A DNA stretch of 64,000 nucleotides from Flavobacterium sp. 102 (GCF_003634615.1 NZ_RBKX01000001.1:2666001-2730000), one strand, 5' to 3'; shown: positions 9,061 through 17,978, numbered from the stretch's first letter. Numbers and translations are program-made. The notes: generated by a model not told the origin, from the sequence alone.

Positions 9061-9418
9061 GGTATTATTTTATGGCTTAAGTAGCAATTCTGATTTTACA
9101 TTGGTTTACAAATAATCATTTAAAGATAATCCTTTGTCGTATTTGAATTTAGTCTGAAAGCTTGTCATAGACCAACTATAAAAGGAAAATAAATTTAGTC
9201 ACTTATGGCTTTACTTAACTGGTGATTTAACAAATCGAATTCGGTAGGTTGGGAAATCTTATATCAAAAGCAGGATTTTTTTTTATAAATATAATAAAAT
9301 AATTCAATAGCAAGAAAGTTCATATTAAAAGTTTGACTATTTGGTGATTAGCAAAATCCAATCGGCTAAAACATTGCCAAAATAGAATTCCTTACCTTTG
9401 CGCCAAATTACAGATACA
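9061..9418. other. Divergent intergenic region
   Basis: 358 AT-rich bases between the amidohydrolase and helicase starts. Stops are frequent in all frames and no small gene was found. It holds the promoters of both genes; the only clear element is the -7 box at 9393-9400. Confidence 0.6.
9393..9400 (+). promoter_or_regulatory. -7 box TACCTTTG for the helicase gene
   Basis: Exact TAnnTTTG match 18 bases before the ATG at 9419, with a TTG at 9374-9376 as a possible upstream element. An apparent TTG start at 9398 lies inside this box and is therefore not the true start. Confidence 0.6.
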
Positions 9419-10762
9419 ATGAACACTTTTGAGCAATTCAATCTTCCAAAATCACTACAAAAAGCCGTTGACGAATTAGGTTTGACTACACCAACGCCAA
9501 TTCAGGAAAAATCATTTTCGGTGATTATGTCTGGACGCGATATGATGGGAATTGCACAAACCGGTACCGGAAAAACTTTCGCTTACTTACTACCAATACT
9601 CAAACAATGGAAATTTGTTGCAACTGATACACCACGAGTTGTCATATTGGTTCCAACGCGTGAATTGGTAGTTCAAATTGCTGCCGAAGTTGAAAAACTG
9701 ACTCAATTTATGTCGGTGCGAACTTTAGGCGTTTATGGTGGTGTAAATATTAATACGCAAAAGAAAGCCGTATATCAAGGAATTGATGTCTTAGTTGGAA
9801 CGCCGGGAAGAATCATGGATTTGGCTTTGGACAATGTGATTCGTTTTGACAGTTTGCAAAAATTGGTTATCGATGAATTTGACGAAATCCTAAACTTAGG
9901 TTTTCGTTCTCAAGTGACTTCTATCCTAACGATGATTAAAACCAAACGCCAGAACATTTTGTTTTCAGCAACAATGACGGATGAAGTTGATGGCATGCTG
10001 GAAGAATATTTTGAATTTCCCGAAGAAGTGTCGCTGGCACCAAGCGGAACGCCATTGGAACAAATTGAACAATTGGGTTACAAAACACCTAACTTTTTGA
10101 CGAAAGTCAATTTGATTATAGAATTACTAAAAGACGATGCTTACGAACGCGTATTGCTTTTTGTCAACAATAAAAAAACAGCCGATTTATTGGCGGAAAA
10201 ATTAGAAGAAGTGTATCCGGAGCAATTCGGAACCATTCACTCTAATAAATCTCAGAACTATCGTTTGCAGACGATGGCTACTTTCCAAGCCGGAGAAATC
10301 CGTGGAATTGTAACTACTGACGTAATGGCGAGAGGTTTAGATATTTCGGATATCACGCACGTTATCAACGTTGAGTTTCCCGAAATTCAGGAACAATACA
10401 TTCACCGTATCGGTAGAACCGGTCGTGCCGATAAATCGGGTATTGCGATTAGTTTAATCAGTCCGCGAGAAGAAGAAATCATGATCGAGGCCGAAATGTT
10501 GATGGAAAAAGAACTTACTTTTTTGCCTTTGCCTGCAACAGTTGTGATTGCGGAACGTTTACTTGAGTTTGAAAAGGACAGAAAGAAAATGAAAGTCATT
10601 CTGAAAACCAACAAACTAGAAGGTGGCGCGTCCTTTCACGAAAAAGCCAAGAAGAACACTAAAGTCAATCTGGGCGGACCATCGAAAACTAAAAAGAAAA
10701 CCGGAACTTCTGTGAATAGAAATATTTTGAAGACCAGAGCGGCGAAGCGTAAGAAGAAATAG
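9419..10762 (+). CDS. DEAD-box ATP-dependent RNA helicase
   Basis: A 447-aa superfamily 2 helicase, likely acting on rRNA or structured mRNA. Motifs in order: Q-motif TPTPIQEKSF, motif I AQTGTGKT, PTRELVVQI, TPGRIMDL, motif II written DEFD instead of DEAD (VIDEFDEILNLGF), motif III SAT, LLFVNNKKTADLL, TTDVMARGLDI and motif VI HRIGRTGRADKSG. A Lys-rich tail from about residue 395 (KKNTKV, KTKKKTG, AAKRKKK) probably binds RNA. Start chosen at ATG 9419 because upstream codons overlap the promoter. The DEFD variant keeps both acidic residues of motif II plus the final Asp, so ATPase activity is expected. Confidence 0.92.
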   Translation: MNTFEQFNLPKSLQKAVDELGLTTPTPIQEKSFSVIMSGRDMMGIAQTGTGKTFAYLLPILKQWKFVATDTPRVVILVPTRELVVQIAAEVEKLTQFMSVRTLGVYGGVNINTQKKAVYQGIDVLVGTPGRIMDLALDNVIRFDSLQKLVIDEFDEILNLGFRSQVTSILTMIKTKRQNILFSATMTDEVDGMLEEYFEFPEEVSLAPSGTPLEQIEQLGYKTPNFLTKVNLIIELLKDDAYERVLLFVNNKKTADLLAEKLEEVYPEQFGTIHSNKSQNYRLQTMATFQAGEIRGIVTTDVMARGLDISDITHVINVEFPEIQEQYIHRIGRTGRADKSGIAISLISPREEEIMIEAEMLMEKELTFLPLPATVVIAERLLEFEKDRKKMKVILKTNKLEGGASFHEKAKKNTKVNLGGPSKTKKKTGTSVNRNILKTRAAKRKKK

Positions 10763-10792
10763 TGTTCAGTGTTCAGTTGTGAGTGTTCAGTT
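10763..10792. repeat. Short direct repeats of GTGTTCAGT
   Basis: Three copies of the 9-mer GTGTTCAGT, one of them overlapping its neighbour, lie between the convergent helicase and lactonase genes. They may be a small slippage-derived repeat; no terminator hairpin is obvious here. Confidence 0.4.
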
Positions 10793-11899
10793 CTATTGAA
10801 ATACTAGACAAACCGGTGAACACAATTCGATTCTCTTTCCTGAATCTGAAAGTATTCCCGTTTCTTTATCGATTTTAAAAATCACTACATCATTCGTGTA
10901 TTGGTGTGCAACTAAAAGAAAATTTCCTGTTGGATCAAGGCTAAAGTTACGCGGTCCTTTGCCTAAAGTACTGGTCGTTTGTTTCCACTTTAACTTGCCA
11001 TTCATTTTGATTTCGAAACACGATATTGTGTTGGCATCACCACGATTTGTTGCGTAAAGAAACTTCCCATCAGCTGAAATGTGAATATCTGCAGCGCTGG
11101 TTTTTCCTTTGAAATCTCTAGCTACAACAGTCGTTTCCTGAATAAATTGCAACTTGCCTTCAAGGTATTTAAAAACCAATAACGTACCATCCAACTCATT
11201 AATTAAGTAGACATATTTTCCGTCCTGACTAAAAGTAAAATGCCTTGGTCCGGCGCCATGCTTCACTCTAACAAAAGAGCTAAACTCTAAAACAGCGCTT
11301 TTAGCTTCGGGATTATAACTATAAACATAGAGATAATCTTTTCCTAAATCACTGGCGATGAGGTATTTTTTATCGGGTGACCATTGCAACATGTGCATGT
11401 GTGAAGTCTCCGGTTTGGTTTCACTGACCGTTTGCACTTCGTGCTTCATTATTTGCTTGTGTTTTCCAATGCTTCCGTCCATATTTTTGCCAAAAACCGT
11501 AATATTCCCACCGCTATAATTCGCTACAATAACATTTTGATCATCATTGATGATATGACAAGGATCATTACCTTCTGACTTTTGGGAATTCAAAAAGGTG
11601 AATTGATTTGTATTCGAATCAAATCGAAAAGCACTTACCGCACTATTGTCGCCATCTTCATTAGTCGCATAAACAAATTTTCCTTCTTTTGAAAGCGTTA
11701 AAAAACTTGGATTGACAACGTTTTCAGTTGCTGTCTTTACTTTGGTTTCTCCCGTTACAGTATCAAATTCATAAAGATAAATCCCTTTACTGTCGCAGGT
11801 TTTGGTATAAGTTCCAATGAATAAATTGGTTTTATTTCCTTGCGCTTGATTGGAAATACAGAAGAATATGGTGGCAACGAGCACTAAAAATTTTGTCAT
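10793..11899 (-). CDS. Exported lactonase-family seven-bladed beta-propeller
   Basis: A 368-aa protein of the PF10282 type, the family of 6-phosphogluconolactonase YbhE. The start at 11899 gives a signal peptide (MTKFLVLVATIFFCISNQAQG); an upstream TTG at 11921 lies inside a -7 promoter box. Propeller strands are evident: NLFIGTYTKTCDSKGIYLYEFD, VANYSGGNITVFG, PRHFTFSQDGKYVYLINELDGTL and PRNFSLDPTGNFLLVAHQYTNDVVIF. Because it is exported, cytosolic 6-phosphogluconolactone is an unlikely substrate, and the real activity is unknown. It is convergent with the helicase gene. Confidence 0.82.
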   Translation of the reverse strand: MTKFLVLVATIFFCISNQAQGNKTNLFIGTYTKTCDSKGIYLYEFDTVTGETKVKTATENVVNPSFLTLSKEGKFVYATNEDGDNSAVSAFRFDSNTNQFTFLNSQKSEGNDPCHIINDDQNVIVANYSGGNITVFGKNMDGSIGKHKQIMKHEVQTVSETKPETSHMHMLQWSPDKKYLIASDLGKDYLYVYSYNPEAKSAVLEFSSFVRVKHGAGPRHFTFSQDGKYVYLINELDGTLLVFKYLEGKLQFIQETTVVARDFKGKTSAADIHISADGKFLYATNRGDANTISCFEIKMNGKLKWKQTTSTLGKGPRNFSLDPTGNFLLVAHQYTNDVVIFKIDKETGILSDSGKRIELCSPVCLVFQ

Positions 11900-11920
11900 C
11901 GTAATGATTTTATCGAAACA

Positions 11921-11928
11921 CAAAAATA
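11921..11928 (-). promoter_or_regulatory. -7 box TATTTTTG for the lactonase-like gene
   Basis: Exact TAnnTTTG on the minus strand, 21 bases upstream of the ATG at 11899. Confidence 0.55.
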
Positions 11929-12002
11929 ACCGAATACCATTAGAATCGATTTTTTTATCATTTAAAATTCTTAAAACGGCTTCGCCAAATGATAAAAAGT
12001 GC

Positions 12003-12010
12003 TATTTTTG
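12003..12010 (+). promoter_or_regulatory. -7 box TATTTTTG for the BatA-like operon
   Basis: Exact TAnnTTTG, 15 bases upstream of the ATG at 12026. It would drive the four-gene run 12026-16178. Confidence 0.55.
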
Positions 12011-12025
12011 ACAAACTTTAGATGA

Positions 12026-13954
12026 ATGCAGTTCAAACACCCGGAAATTCTATATTTTCTTTTTTTATTGGTGATTCCAATTTTGGTGCATTTATTTCAA
12101 TTGCGACGTTTTAAGAAAGAATACTTCACCAACGTACAATTCCTAAAAGAACTTTCTGTCCAAACCCGAAAAAGTTCGACCATCAAAAAATGGTTGTTGC
12201 TTTTCACACGTTTATTGCTTCTCGCCTGTTTGATTTTGGCTTTCGCTCAACCTTTTTTCACCGCAAAAGAAAGTCTAAAAGCAACTAACGAAATGTACAT
12301 CATCTTGGACAATTCCTATAGCATGCAAGCCAAAGGCAAAAAAGGGGAATTGCTCAAACGTGTCGTTCAAGATTTATTAGAACATACTCCGGAAGCACAG
12401 AATTTTTCTTTGATTACCAACTCGGAAACGTTTTGGAACACCGATATCAAATCGATTCAAAAGGATTTACAGGATTTAAAATATAGTGCAACACCTTTTC
12501 GTTTAGACAATTTGATTGCGAAAGTCAATGCGCGAAAATCTGCTTTCAACAAAGACATCATTGTGATTACCGATGGTGTTGGTTTGGAAACCAATCAGGC
12601 GAAAAGTTTTAAAAAGGAAGACAATGTCTATTTTATTATTCCCGAAGCCGAACAAAAAAATAATGTTTCCATCGACAGCGTTTATATCGAACAAACTTTG
12701 GATAACTTTTATGAAATTGGGGTTAAATTATCCGCCAATGGAGAAGATATTACCACAGTTCCGATCGCGTTATACAACCAAAACAAATTAACAGCAAAAA
12801 CTTTAATAGATTTCAAAAATACTACTGAAACGATTAAATTCACCATTCCGAAAGAAGATTTCCACGGCTATGTTTCGATTACCGATAAAGGTTTGGCCTA
12901 CGACAACACTTATTATTTCAGTATTTCAAAACCAAGCAAAACCAATGTAATAAGTATTGGCGACACGGACAAAAGCAATTTCTTGTCAAGAATTTATACC
13001 AATGATGAGTTTGCTTATACCAATTTCCCAATAGCCAATTTGGATTATAACTTATTGGAAAAGCAAGATGCGATTGTATTGAATGAGTTAAAAGACGTTC
13101 CGCAAGCGTTGCAAACCACCTTGAAATCATTTGTAAACAAAGGTGGAAACGTTGTCATTATTCCGGCGCAGGAAAGCAATGTGAACGCGATGAATAGTTT
13201 CTTAGCCAACTTTGGCGCAATTCAACTAAAAGCCATTGCAACCAGCGATAAAAAAGTGACCAAAATCAATTTCAATCATCCGTTGTTTAGCAATGTATTT
13301 GAGAAGAAAATCGACAATTTCCAATATCCATCGACCAAAACTGCCTTTGGGATCAATAGTACAACGCCAGCGATTTTAAGTTATGAAGACCAAAGTGCTT
13401 TCTTAACTTCGATTTCAAATCCGTTGTCATCAGTGTATGTTTTTGCGGCACCAATCAACAAAACAAATAGTAATTTTCAAAATTCGCCGTTGATTGTGCC
13501 AACGTTTTACAACATGGCGCAAAACAGTCAAAAAACCGGCGTGAATGCGATTATCATTGGTGAAGACCAACCTTTTGTGGTGGATGCTTTATTATCCAAA
13601 GATGAAATTCTAACCGTAAAAAATACGCCTGAAAGTTTTATTCCGGTGCAACAATTGTTGAATACCAAAGTCAAAATAACTTTTGGTGATAATCCAATCG
13701 AAGCCGGAAATTTTGGTATCTTTAACGGAACCAATTTGGTGCAAAATATCAGCTTTAATTACACACGAACAGAAAGTAACCTGAGTTTAGCCAATACGGA
13801 TATTGCGGCTAATTACAAGGAAATTGACGATATAGAAACGGTTTTTAATACCATACAAACCGATAGAACTGATACACAAATCTGGAAATGGTTTGTATTG
13901 CTTACACTACTCTTTTTAGTATTAGAACTACTCATTCAAAAATTTGTAAAATGA
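12026..13954 (+). CDS. BatA/vWA domain membrane protein
   Basis: A 642-aa inner-membrane protein. The N-terminus has the double-transmembrane BatA signature: FKHPEILYFLFLLVIPILVH then QLRRFKKEYFTNVQFLK, with a second helix near 57-80 (LLLFTRLLLLACLILAFAQPFF). A von Willebrand A-like domain follows with MIDAS-type motif LDNSYSM near 92-98 and VITDG near 177. A periplasmic region spans about 200-610 and a last helix lies near the C-terminus (WFVLLTLLFLVLELLIQ). Its stop overlaps the next start as ATGA, so translation is coupled to the dihydroorotase-like gene. It may work in an envelope-stress (Bat-type) complex; that is inference. Confidence 0.82.
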   Translation: MQFKHPEILYFLFLLVIPILVHLFQLRRFKKEYFTNVQFLKELSVQTRKSSTIKKWLLLFTRLLLLACLILAFAQPFFTAKESLKATNEMYIILDNSYSMQAKGKKGELLKRVVQDLLEHTPEAQNFSLITNSETFWNTDIKSIQKDLQDLKYSATPFRLDNLIAKVNARKSAFNKDIIVITDGVGLETNQAKSFKKEDNVYFIIPEAEQKNNVSIDSVYIEQTLDNFYEIGVKLSANGEDITTVPIALYNQNKLTAKTLIDFKNTTETIKFTIPKEDFHGYVSITDKGLAYDNTYYFSISKPSKTNVISIGDTDKSNFLSRIYTNDEFAYTNFPIANLDYNLLEKQDAIVLNELKDVPQALQTTLKSFVNKGGNVVIIPAQESNVNAMNSFLANFGAIQLKAIATSDKKVTKINFNHPLFSNVFEKKIDNFQYPSTKTAFGINSTTPAILSYEDQSAFLTSISNPLSSVYVFAAPINKTNSNFQNSPLIVPTFYNMAQNSQKTGVNAIIIGEDQPFVVDALLSKDEILTVKNTPESFIPVQQLLNTKVKITFGDNPIEAGNFGIFNGTNLVQNISFNYTRTESNLSLANTDIAANYKEIDDIETVFNTIQTDRTDTQIWKWFVLLTLLFLVLELLIQKFVK

Positions 13955-15204
13955 ACCTAATCATCCGAAAAGCCAAAATTGTTGACCCACAAAGTCCATT
14001 TCACGACCAAATCGTTGATGTGAAAATTACACAAGGCATAATCGAAGAAATAGGAGCTTCAATTCTTAATATTGATACGCATCAGGAATTCCAACACGAA
14101 GGGTTGCATCTTTCGCAAGGATGGTTTGACATGAGTGTTTCCTTAGGCGAACCCGGATTTGAAGACAGAGAAACCATCACCAACGGATTGAATGTCGCTG
14201 CGAAAAGTGGCTTTACCGGAATCGCTTTGCAACCCAATTCAAATCCAATCATTGACAACCAATCACAAGTTCATTTTGTCAAACAAAAAGCTGCCAACTC
14301 AGCAACCGAATTGTTTCCGATTGGTGCTTTAACTAAAAACAGTGAAGGCAAAGATTTAGCCGAACTCTACGACATGAAAAACGCCGGAGCTGTTGCTTTC
14401 GGAGATTATGGGAAAAATTTGGCGAATGCCAATCTGCTAAAAATAGGATTGCAATACACTCAGGATTTTGATGGTTTGGTAATGGCGTATTGCCAAGATG
14501 ACAACATCAAAGGTAATGGCGTTGCCAATGAAGGCATTGTTTCTACTAGATTAGGCTTAAAGGGAATTCCCAACTTAGCTGAAGAACTCATGGTTGCCAG
14601 AAACTTATTTTTACTGGAATATACCGGTGGAAAATTGCACATACCGACGATTTCTACCGCAAAATCAGTAGCATTAATTAAGGAAGCGAAAGCGAAAGGT
14701 TTGAACGTGACTTGTAGCGTTGCCGTGCATCATTTAGTATTGACTGATGAAAAACTGGACGGTTTTGATACACGTTATAAAGTTTCACCACCATTGCGAA
14801 CGGAAGCCGACAGAAAAGCTTTAATAGCAGGCGTTTTAGACAATACGATTGACTGTATTACTTCAGACCACAATCCAATGGATATCGAGCATAAAAAGAT
14901 GGAATTTGATTTGGCTAAAAACGGAACCATTGGTTTAGAAAGTGCTTTTGGTGCTTTATTAACGGTATTACCTTTGGAAAAAATAATAAAAAAATTAACT
15001 TTCGGTAAGTCAATTTTAAACTTTGAAAGTCAAATAATTAAAAAAGAAAATAAAGCTAATTTAAGTTTGTTTCAAACCGATTCTGATTGGACTTTTACGA
15101 AAGAACACATTCTATCAAAATCAAAAAATTCTGCTTTCCTTGGACAAGTCATGAAAGGAAAGGCGATTGGAATTTACAATCAAGGAAAATTGGTTTTAGC
15201 CTAA
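13951..15204 (+). CDS. Dihydroorotase-like protein lacking metal ligands
   Basis: A 417-aa amidohydrolase-superfamily protein with overall type I dihydroorotase similarity: an N-terminal IIRKAKIVDP, GFTGIALQPNSNP near 88, TCSVAVHHLVLTDE near 254, RYKVSPPLR near 275 and CITSDHNPMD near 302. The zinc-binding HxH is replaced by SVS (S62, S64), the His of the HCED segment is Tyr180 in YCQDD, and the second His of HIxH is Thr233 in HIPTIST. Asp306 is kept. It therefore looks like a non-catalytic PyrX-type protein that may support aspartate carbamoyltransferase, or may have a new role. Start chosen at ATG 13951, overlapping the upstream stop; the ATG at 13888 lies inside the previous gene. Confidence 0.85.
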   Translation: MNLIIRKAKIVDPQSPFHDQIVDVKITQGIIEEIGASILNIDTHQEFQHEGLHLSQGWFDMSVSLGEPGFEDRETITNGLNVAAKSGFTGIALQPNSNPIIDNQSQVHFVKQKAANSATELFPIGALTKNSEGKDLAELYDMKNAGAVAFGDYGKNLANANLLKIGLQYTQDFDGLVMAYCQDDNIKGNGVANEGIVSTRLGLKGIPNLAEELMVARNLFLLEYTGGKLHIPTISTAKSVALIKEAKAKGLNVTCSVAVHHLVLTDEKLDGFDTRYKVSPPLRTEADRKALIAGVLDNTIDCITSDHNPMDIEHKKMEFDLAKNGTIGLESAFGALLTVLPLEKIIKKLTFGKSILNFESQIIKKENKANLSLFQTDSDWTFTKEHILSKSKNSAFLGQVMKGKAIGIYNQGKLVLA

Positions 15205-15210
15205 ATTATT

Positions 15211-15534
15211 ATGGAAAATATTGAAAAAGCAAAGAACACTGCAATTGTAGCTTACCTAACAATCATTGGAACTGTAATTGCCATTTTTATGAATCAGGAA
15301 GAAAACAAATCAGAGTTTGCTTCTTTTCACATCCGACAAGCGTTGGGATTGTTTATCTCTTTCTTTTTGTTGGGTTATTTTGTAGGTTATGCCAATAGTT
15401 GGACAGCGACTTCTGCCTTTTATCTGTTCTATTTTATCCTTTGGATTTATGGTTTTTTAGGTGCGGCTCAAGGCCAAAAAAGAGAAATACCTGTAGTTGG
15501 TGGATTTTTTCAAACCTTATTTAAAAATTTATAA
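15211..15534 (+). CDS. Small membrane protein, DUF4870/Tic20-like
   Basis: A 107-aa protein with three hydrophobic helices (about 10-28, 45-63 and 70-87). The pattern NTAIVAYLTIIGTVIA, then SEFASFHIRQALGLF, then VVGGFFQTL matches the DUF4870-type membrane family, in which the HIRQA segment precedes the second helix. No function is established. It begins 6 bases after the dihydroorotase-like gene and its stop overlaps the next start (TAATG), so it belongs to the same transcript. Confidence 0.75.
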   Translation: MENIEKAKNTAIVAYLTIIGTVIAIFMNQEENKSEFASFHIRQALGLFISFFLLGYFVGYANSWTATSAFYLFYFILWIYGFLGAAQGQKREIPVVGGFFQTLFKNL

Positions 15535-16178
15535 TGAGTTTATCACTTCACCATTTAATCAGAGAACCAAAAGACAAAAAAGACAAGAACCCTTTACTCC
15601 TATTGCTACACGGCTATGGCAGTAATGAAGAAGATTTGTTTTCCTTCGCTGGTGAATTACCAGAAGAATACTTTGTCGTTTCCGCACGCGCACCTTTTGA
15701 TATGATGTATGGAAGCTATGCTTGGTATGCGATTAATTTTGATGCAGATGAGAATAAGTTTTCCGATATTGGTCAAGCTCGAGCTTCGAGAGATATTATC
15801 GCGAACTTTATTGATGAATTAGTTATAGAATATCCTATCGATGCTGATAACGTTACACTTATCGGCTTTAGTCAAGGTTGTATATTGAGCTATGCTGTTG
15901 CTTTGTCTTATCCAGAAAAAGTGCAACGCGTTGTAGCCATGAGCGGTTATTTCAATCCGGAAATTGCAGTAGATGATTATACCGAAAATGATTTAAGTAA
16001 ATTAAGAATATTTGCCTCACACGGAACGGTTGACCAAGTCATTCCTGTAGAATGGGCGCGAAAATCAATTCCGATGCTACAAGTTTTAGGGATTGACATT
16101 GTTTTTAAAGAATATATGGTTGGACACGGCGTAGCGCCACAAAACTTCTTTGATTTTAAACATTGGTTATCTAAATAA
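15534..16178 (+). CDS. Alpha/beta hydrolase, carboxylesterase/phospholipase type
   Basis: A 214-aa cytoplasmic serine hydrolase of the small carboxylesterase family (PF02230 type). Seen: oxyanion region LLLHGYGSNEEDLFSF near residue 22, nucleophile elbow GFSQG near 116, the Asp of SHGTVDQVIP near 166 and the His of VGHGVAP near 200. The length is normal for the family. It is the last gene of the BatA-like operon, joined to the previous gene by a 1-base overlap, and is followed by a strong terminator. Substrate unknown. Confidence 0.87.
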   Translation: MSLSLHHLIREPKDKKDKNPLLLLLHGYGSNEEDLFSFAGELPEEYFVVSARAPFDMMYGSYAWYAINFDADENKFSDIGQARASRDIIANFIDELVIEYPIDADNVTLIGFSQGCILSYAVALSYPEKVQRVVAMSGYFNPEIAVDDYTENDLSKLRIFASHGTVDQVIPVEWARKSIPMLQVLGIDIVFKEYMVGHGVAPQNFFDFKHWLSK

Positions 16179-16206
16179 AAAAAGTCCCGATTACTCGGGA
16201 CTTTTT
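16179..16206. terminator. Bidirectional terminator
   Basis: Perfect 12-bp stem AAAAAGTCCCGA / TCGGGACTTTTT with loop TTAC, placed between convergent genes ending at 16178 and 16209. Confidence 0.95.
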
Positions 16207-16208
16207 GT

Positions 16209-16697
16209 TTATTCTTGCGTATCGCTACCGGTTATTTTTTTACCTATTTGTCCGTCGCCCGCGTATTTTATTTCAGATCCTTTTTTCAATACATATCCTT
16301 TCCAAGGCACTAATTGCCAATCTTCAAAAACCCATGGCTTGCCTTCTGCCAATCGAGTTAACACAATAGAATTAACTTCATTCGGTAAAAAAACTTCTGC
16401 CTTGTCTAAATCTTCGCTAAAAAGCACGAAGGCACTCAAAGTTTCATCTTCATTTTCAGGCTTGTCATTTGGATTTAATGGAATACCCGTATACCCTTTA
16501 ACACATTCCTTATTCATTTTTGACCAAATATAACCCGCGGTAGCCAAACATCCGTGTTCGTCTTTGTCATTGACAACAGTAGAATCTTTAACTGCCAAAG
16601 GAACTTTTTCTTCTTCTGATTCTGTTTCGTTTTGATCCGTTAACTTACACGAAAACAAGACAATTGAAGTGATTAAGAGGAGAGATATTTTTTTCAT
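16209..16697 (-). CDS. Uncharacterised lipoprotein
   Basis: A 162-aa predicted lipoprotein: MKKISLLLITSIVLFSC carries lipobox LFSC at Cys17, then an acidic linker (NETESEEEK). A short Cys-containing motif HGCLATAGYIWSKMNKECV near residues 48-66 looks like a small disulfide-bonded unit. The remainder, with SAFVLFSEDLDKAEVFLP and PWVFEDWQLVPWKGYVLKKG, looks like a beta-rich domain. I do not recognise a characterised family. It is the last gene of a minus-strand run with the two genes upstream, separated by 11 bases. Confidence 0.65.
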   Translation of the reverse strand: MKKISLLLITSIVLFSCKLTDQNETESEEEKVPLAVKDSTVVNDKDEHGCLATAGYIWSKMNKECVKGYTGIPLNPNDKPENEDETLSAFVLFSEDLDKAEVFLPNEVNSIVLTRLAEGKPWVFEDWQLVPWKGYVLKKGSEIKYAGDGQIGKKITGSDTQE

Positions 16698-16708
16698 GCC
16701 TTAAAATT

Positions 16709-17203
16709 CTAGTTTAATTGTTCAGGATATAGATAGGAATTCATGATTTCAAACGAAACAGTTTGGTCATCATTGATAAAATATTTTAGCATTACTTCAC
16801 CCCAAAGTTTACCGTTACTGTAACTTGCTATTATCCAGCGGTGGTTTAATAACTTTACTTTGGAGATAATGAACTTTTGTTCGCCCATTTTGACTTGATC
16901 AGTATATTGATTTCCTTCCGGGGAATCATTATAAGCTAAAAGTGCTTGCGTAACTTTTTCTGCAAAGGCGTTAATATCGCTTTGGTTTAAATAGTTTTGC
17001 GCTCTGTCATTAGCTTCCAAAGAAAAATAATTGGCATCATAGAGTTGGTCTGTTAATAGGTTTATACTATCATTCAACTTTTTGGAATCTTTAGCGACTA
17101 CCGGCTTTTTTTCTGCGGATTCTTTTGAGGTGAAATATTTATAGGTAAAAATATTCATCAAAACCGCAATAATAAATAAGTACAAAAACAATGATTTTTT
17201 CAT
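16709..17203 (-). CDS. Uncharacterised membrane-anchored protein
   Basis: A 164-aa protein with an uncleaved-looking N-terminal helix (KKSLFLYLFIIAVLMNIF, residues 2-19), then a Lys/Ser-rich linker. A helical region with LNDSINLLTDQLYDANYFSLEANDRAQNYL is followed by a C-terminal domain (KVKLLNHRWIIASYSNGKLWGEVMLKYFI). The layout fits a periplasmic domain tethered to the inner membrane. No family or function recognised. It lies 4 bases downstream of the MBL hydrolase gene, so co-transcription is likely. Confidence 0.65.
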   Translation of the reverse strand: MKKSLFLYLFIIAVLMNIFTYKYFTSKESAEKKPVVAKDSKKLNDSINLLTDQLYDANYFSLEANDRAQNYLNQSDINAFAEKVTQALLAYNDSPEGNQYTDQVKMGEQKFIISKVKLLNHRWIIASYSNGKLWGEVMLKYFINDDQTVSFEIMNSYLYPEQLN

Positions 17204-17207
17204 AATA

Positions 17208-17978
17208 TTAAACTGTAATTTTCAAATTGTCATAGGCCAAAAACACATTCGCAGGCAATCGTTTCTGGACTTCTTCATGAAAACCTAATAGATGACTGAT
17301 ATGTGTTAAATAGGCTCTTTCCGGTTGTACCAAATATATAAAATCCAGCGCTTCCTGCAAGCTAAAATGGGAATGATGTGGTTCTTCTCTCAAGGCATTC
17401 ACAACCAACACTTTTACCCCTTTTAGCTTTTCGATTTCAGAATCATCAATAGTTTTAACATCCGTTAAATATACAAAATCTTGAATTCGATAACCAAAAA
17501 CTTGAAGATTTGCATGATTTGCATTAATAGGCGTTATTTTGGCTTTGCCAATTTCAAAATCTGCATTGTTTTTAACTTCAAAAGTTTGAACGCCCGGAGC
17601 TCCGGGATATTTATTTTCTGTTTCAAAAATATAGTCAAAACGTTTTTTAAAATTTTCTAAAACCCTTTGATGTGCATAAATTGGAATGTCTTTCTTTTGT
17701 TTAAAAAAAAACGGTCGAATATCATCTAAGCCTGCAGTATGATCGGCATGTTCATGAGTAAATAAGATGGCATCCAACTTTTCACAACCTGAAGTTAACA
17801 TTTGCTGTCTAAAATCGGGACCGCAATCAATCACCAATGAAACTTCGTCAAAAGTAACCCAGACCGAAACCCGCAAACGCTTGTCTTTAAAATCTTCGCT
17901 TTTGCAAACAGAATGACTACTTCCAATAACAGGAATTCCTTGAGATGTTCCGGTTCCGAGAAAATAAACTTGCATCAT
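17208..17978 (-). CDS. MBL-fold metallohydrolase (PhnP/RNase Z-like)
   Basis: A 256-aa cytoplasmic hydrolase of the metallo-beta-lactamase fold. It opens with VYFLGTGTSQGIPVIG, characteristic of the PhnP/RNase Z subgroup. The metal motif HxHxDH is seen in FTHEHADHTAGLDD near residue 73. Further metal ligands are in PINANHANLQVFGYRI near 150, the Asp of VYLTDVKTI near 171, and LTHISHLLGFH near 226. A cyclic phosphodiesterase activity is plausible. Two adjacent ATGs (17978 and 17975) are both possible starts. It heads the minus-strand trio. Confidence 0.87.
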   Translation of the reverse strand: MMQVYFLGTGTSQGIPVIGSSHSVCKSEDFKDKRLRVSVWVTFDEVSLVIDCGPDFRQQMLTSGCEKLDAILFTHEHADHTAGLDDIRPFFFKQKKDIPIYAHQRVLENFKKRFDYIFETENKYPGAPGVQTFEVKNNADFEIGKAKITPINANHANLQVFGYRIQDFVYLTDVKTIDDSEIEKLKGVKVLVVNALREEPHHSHFSLQEALDFIYLVQPERAYLTHISHLLGFHEEVQKRLPANVFLAYDNLKITV

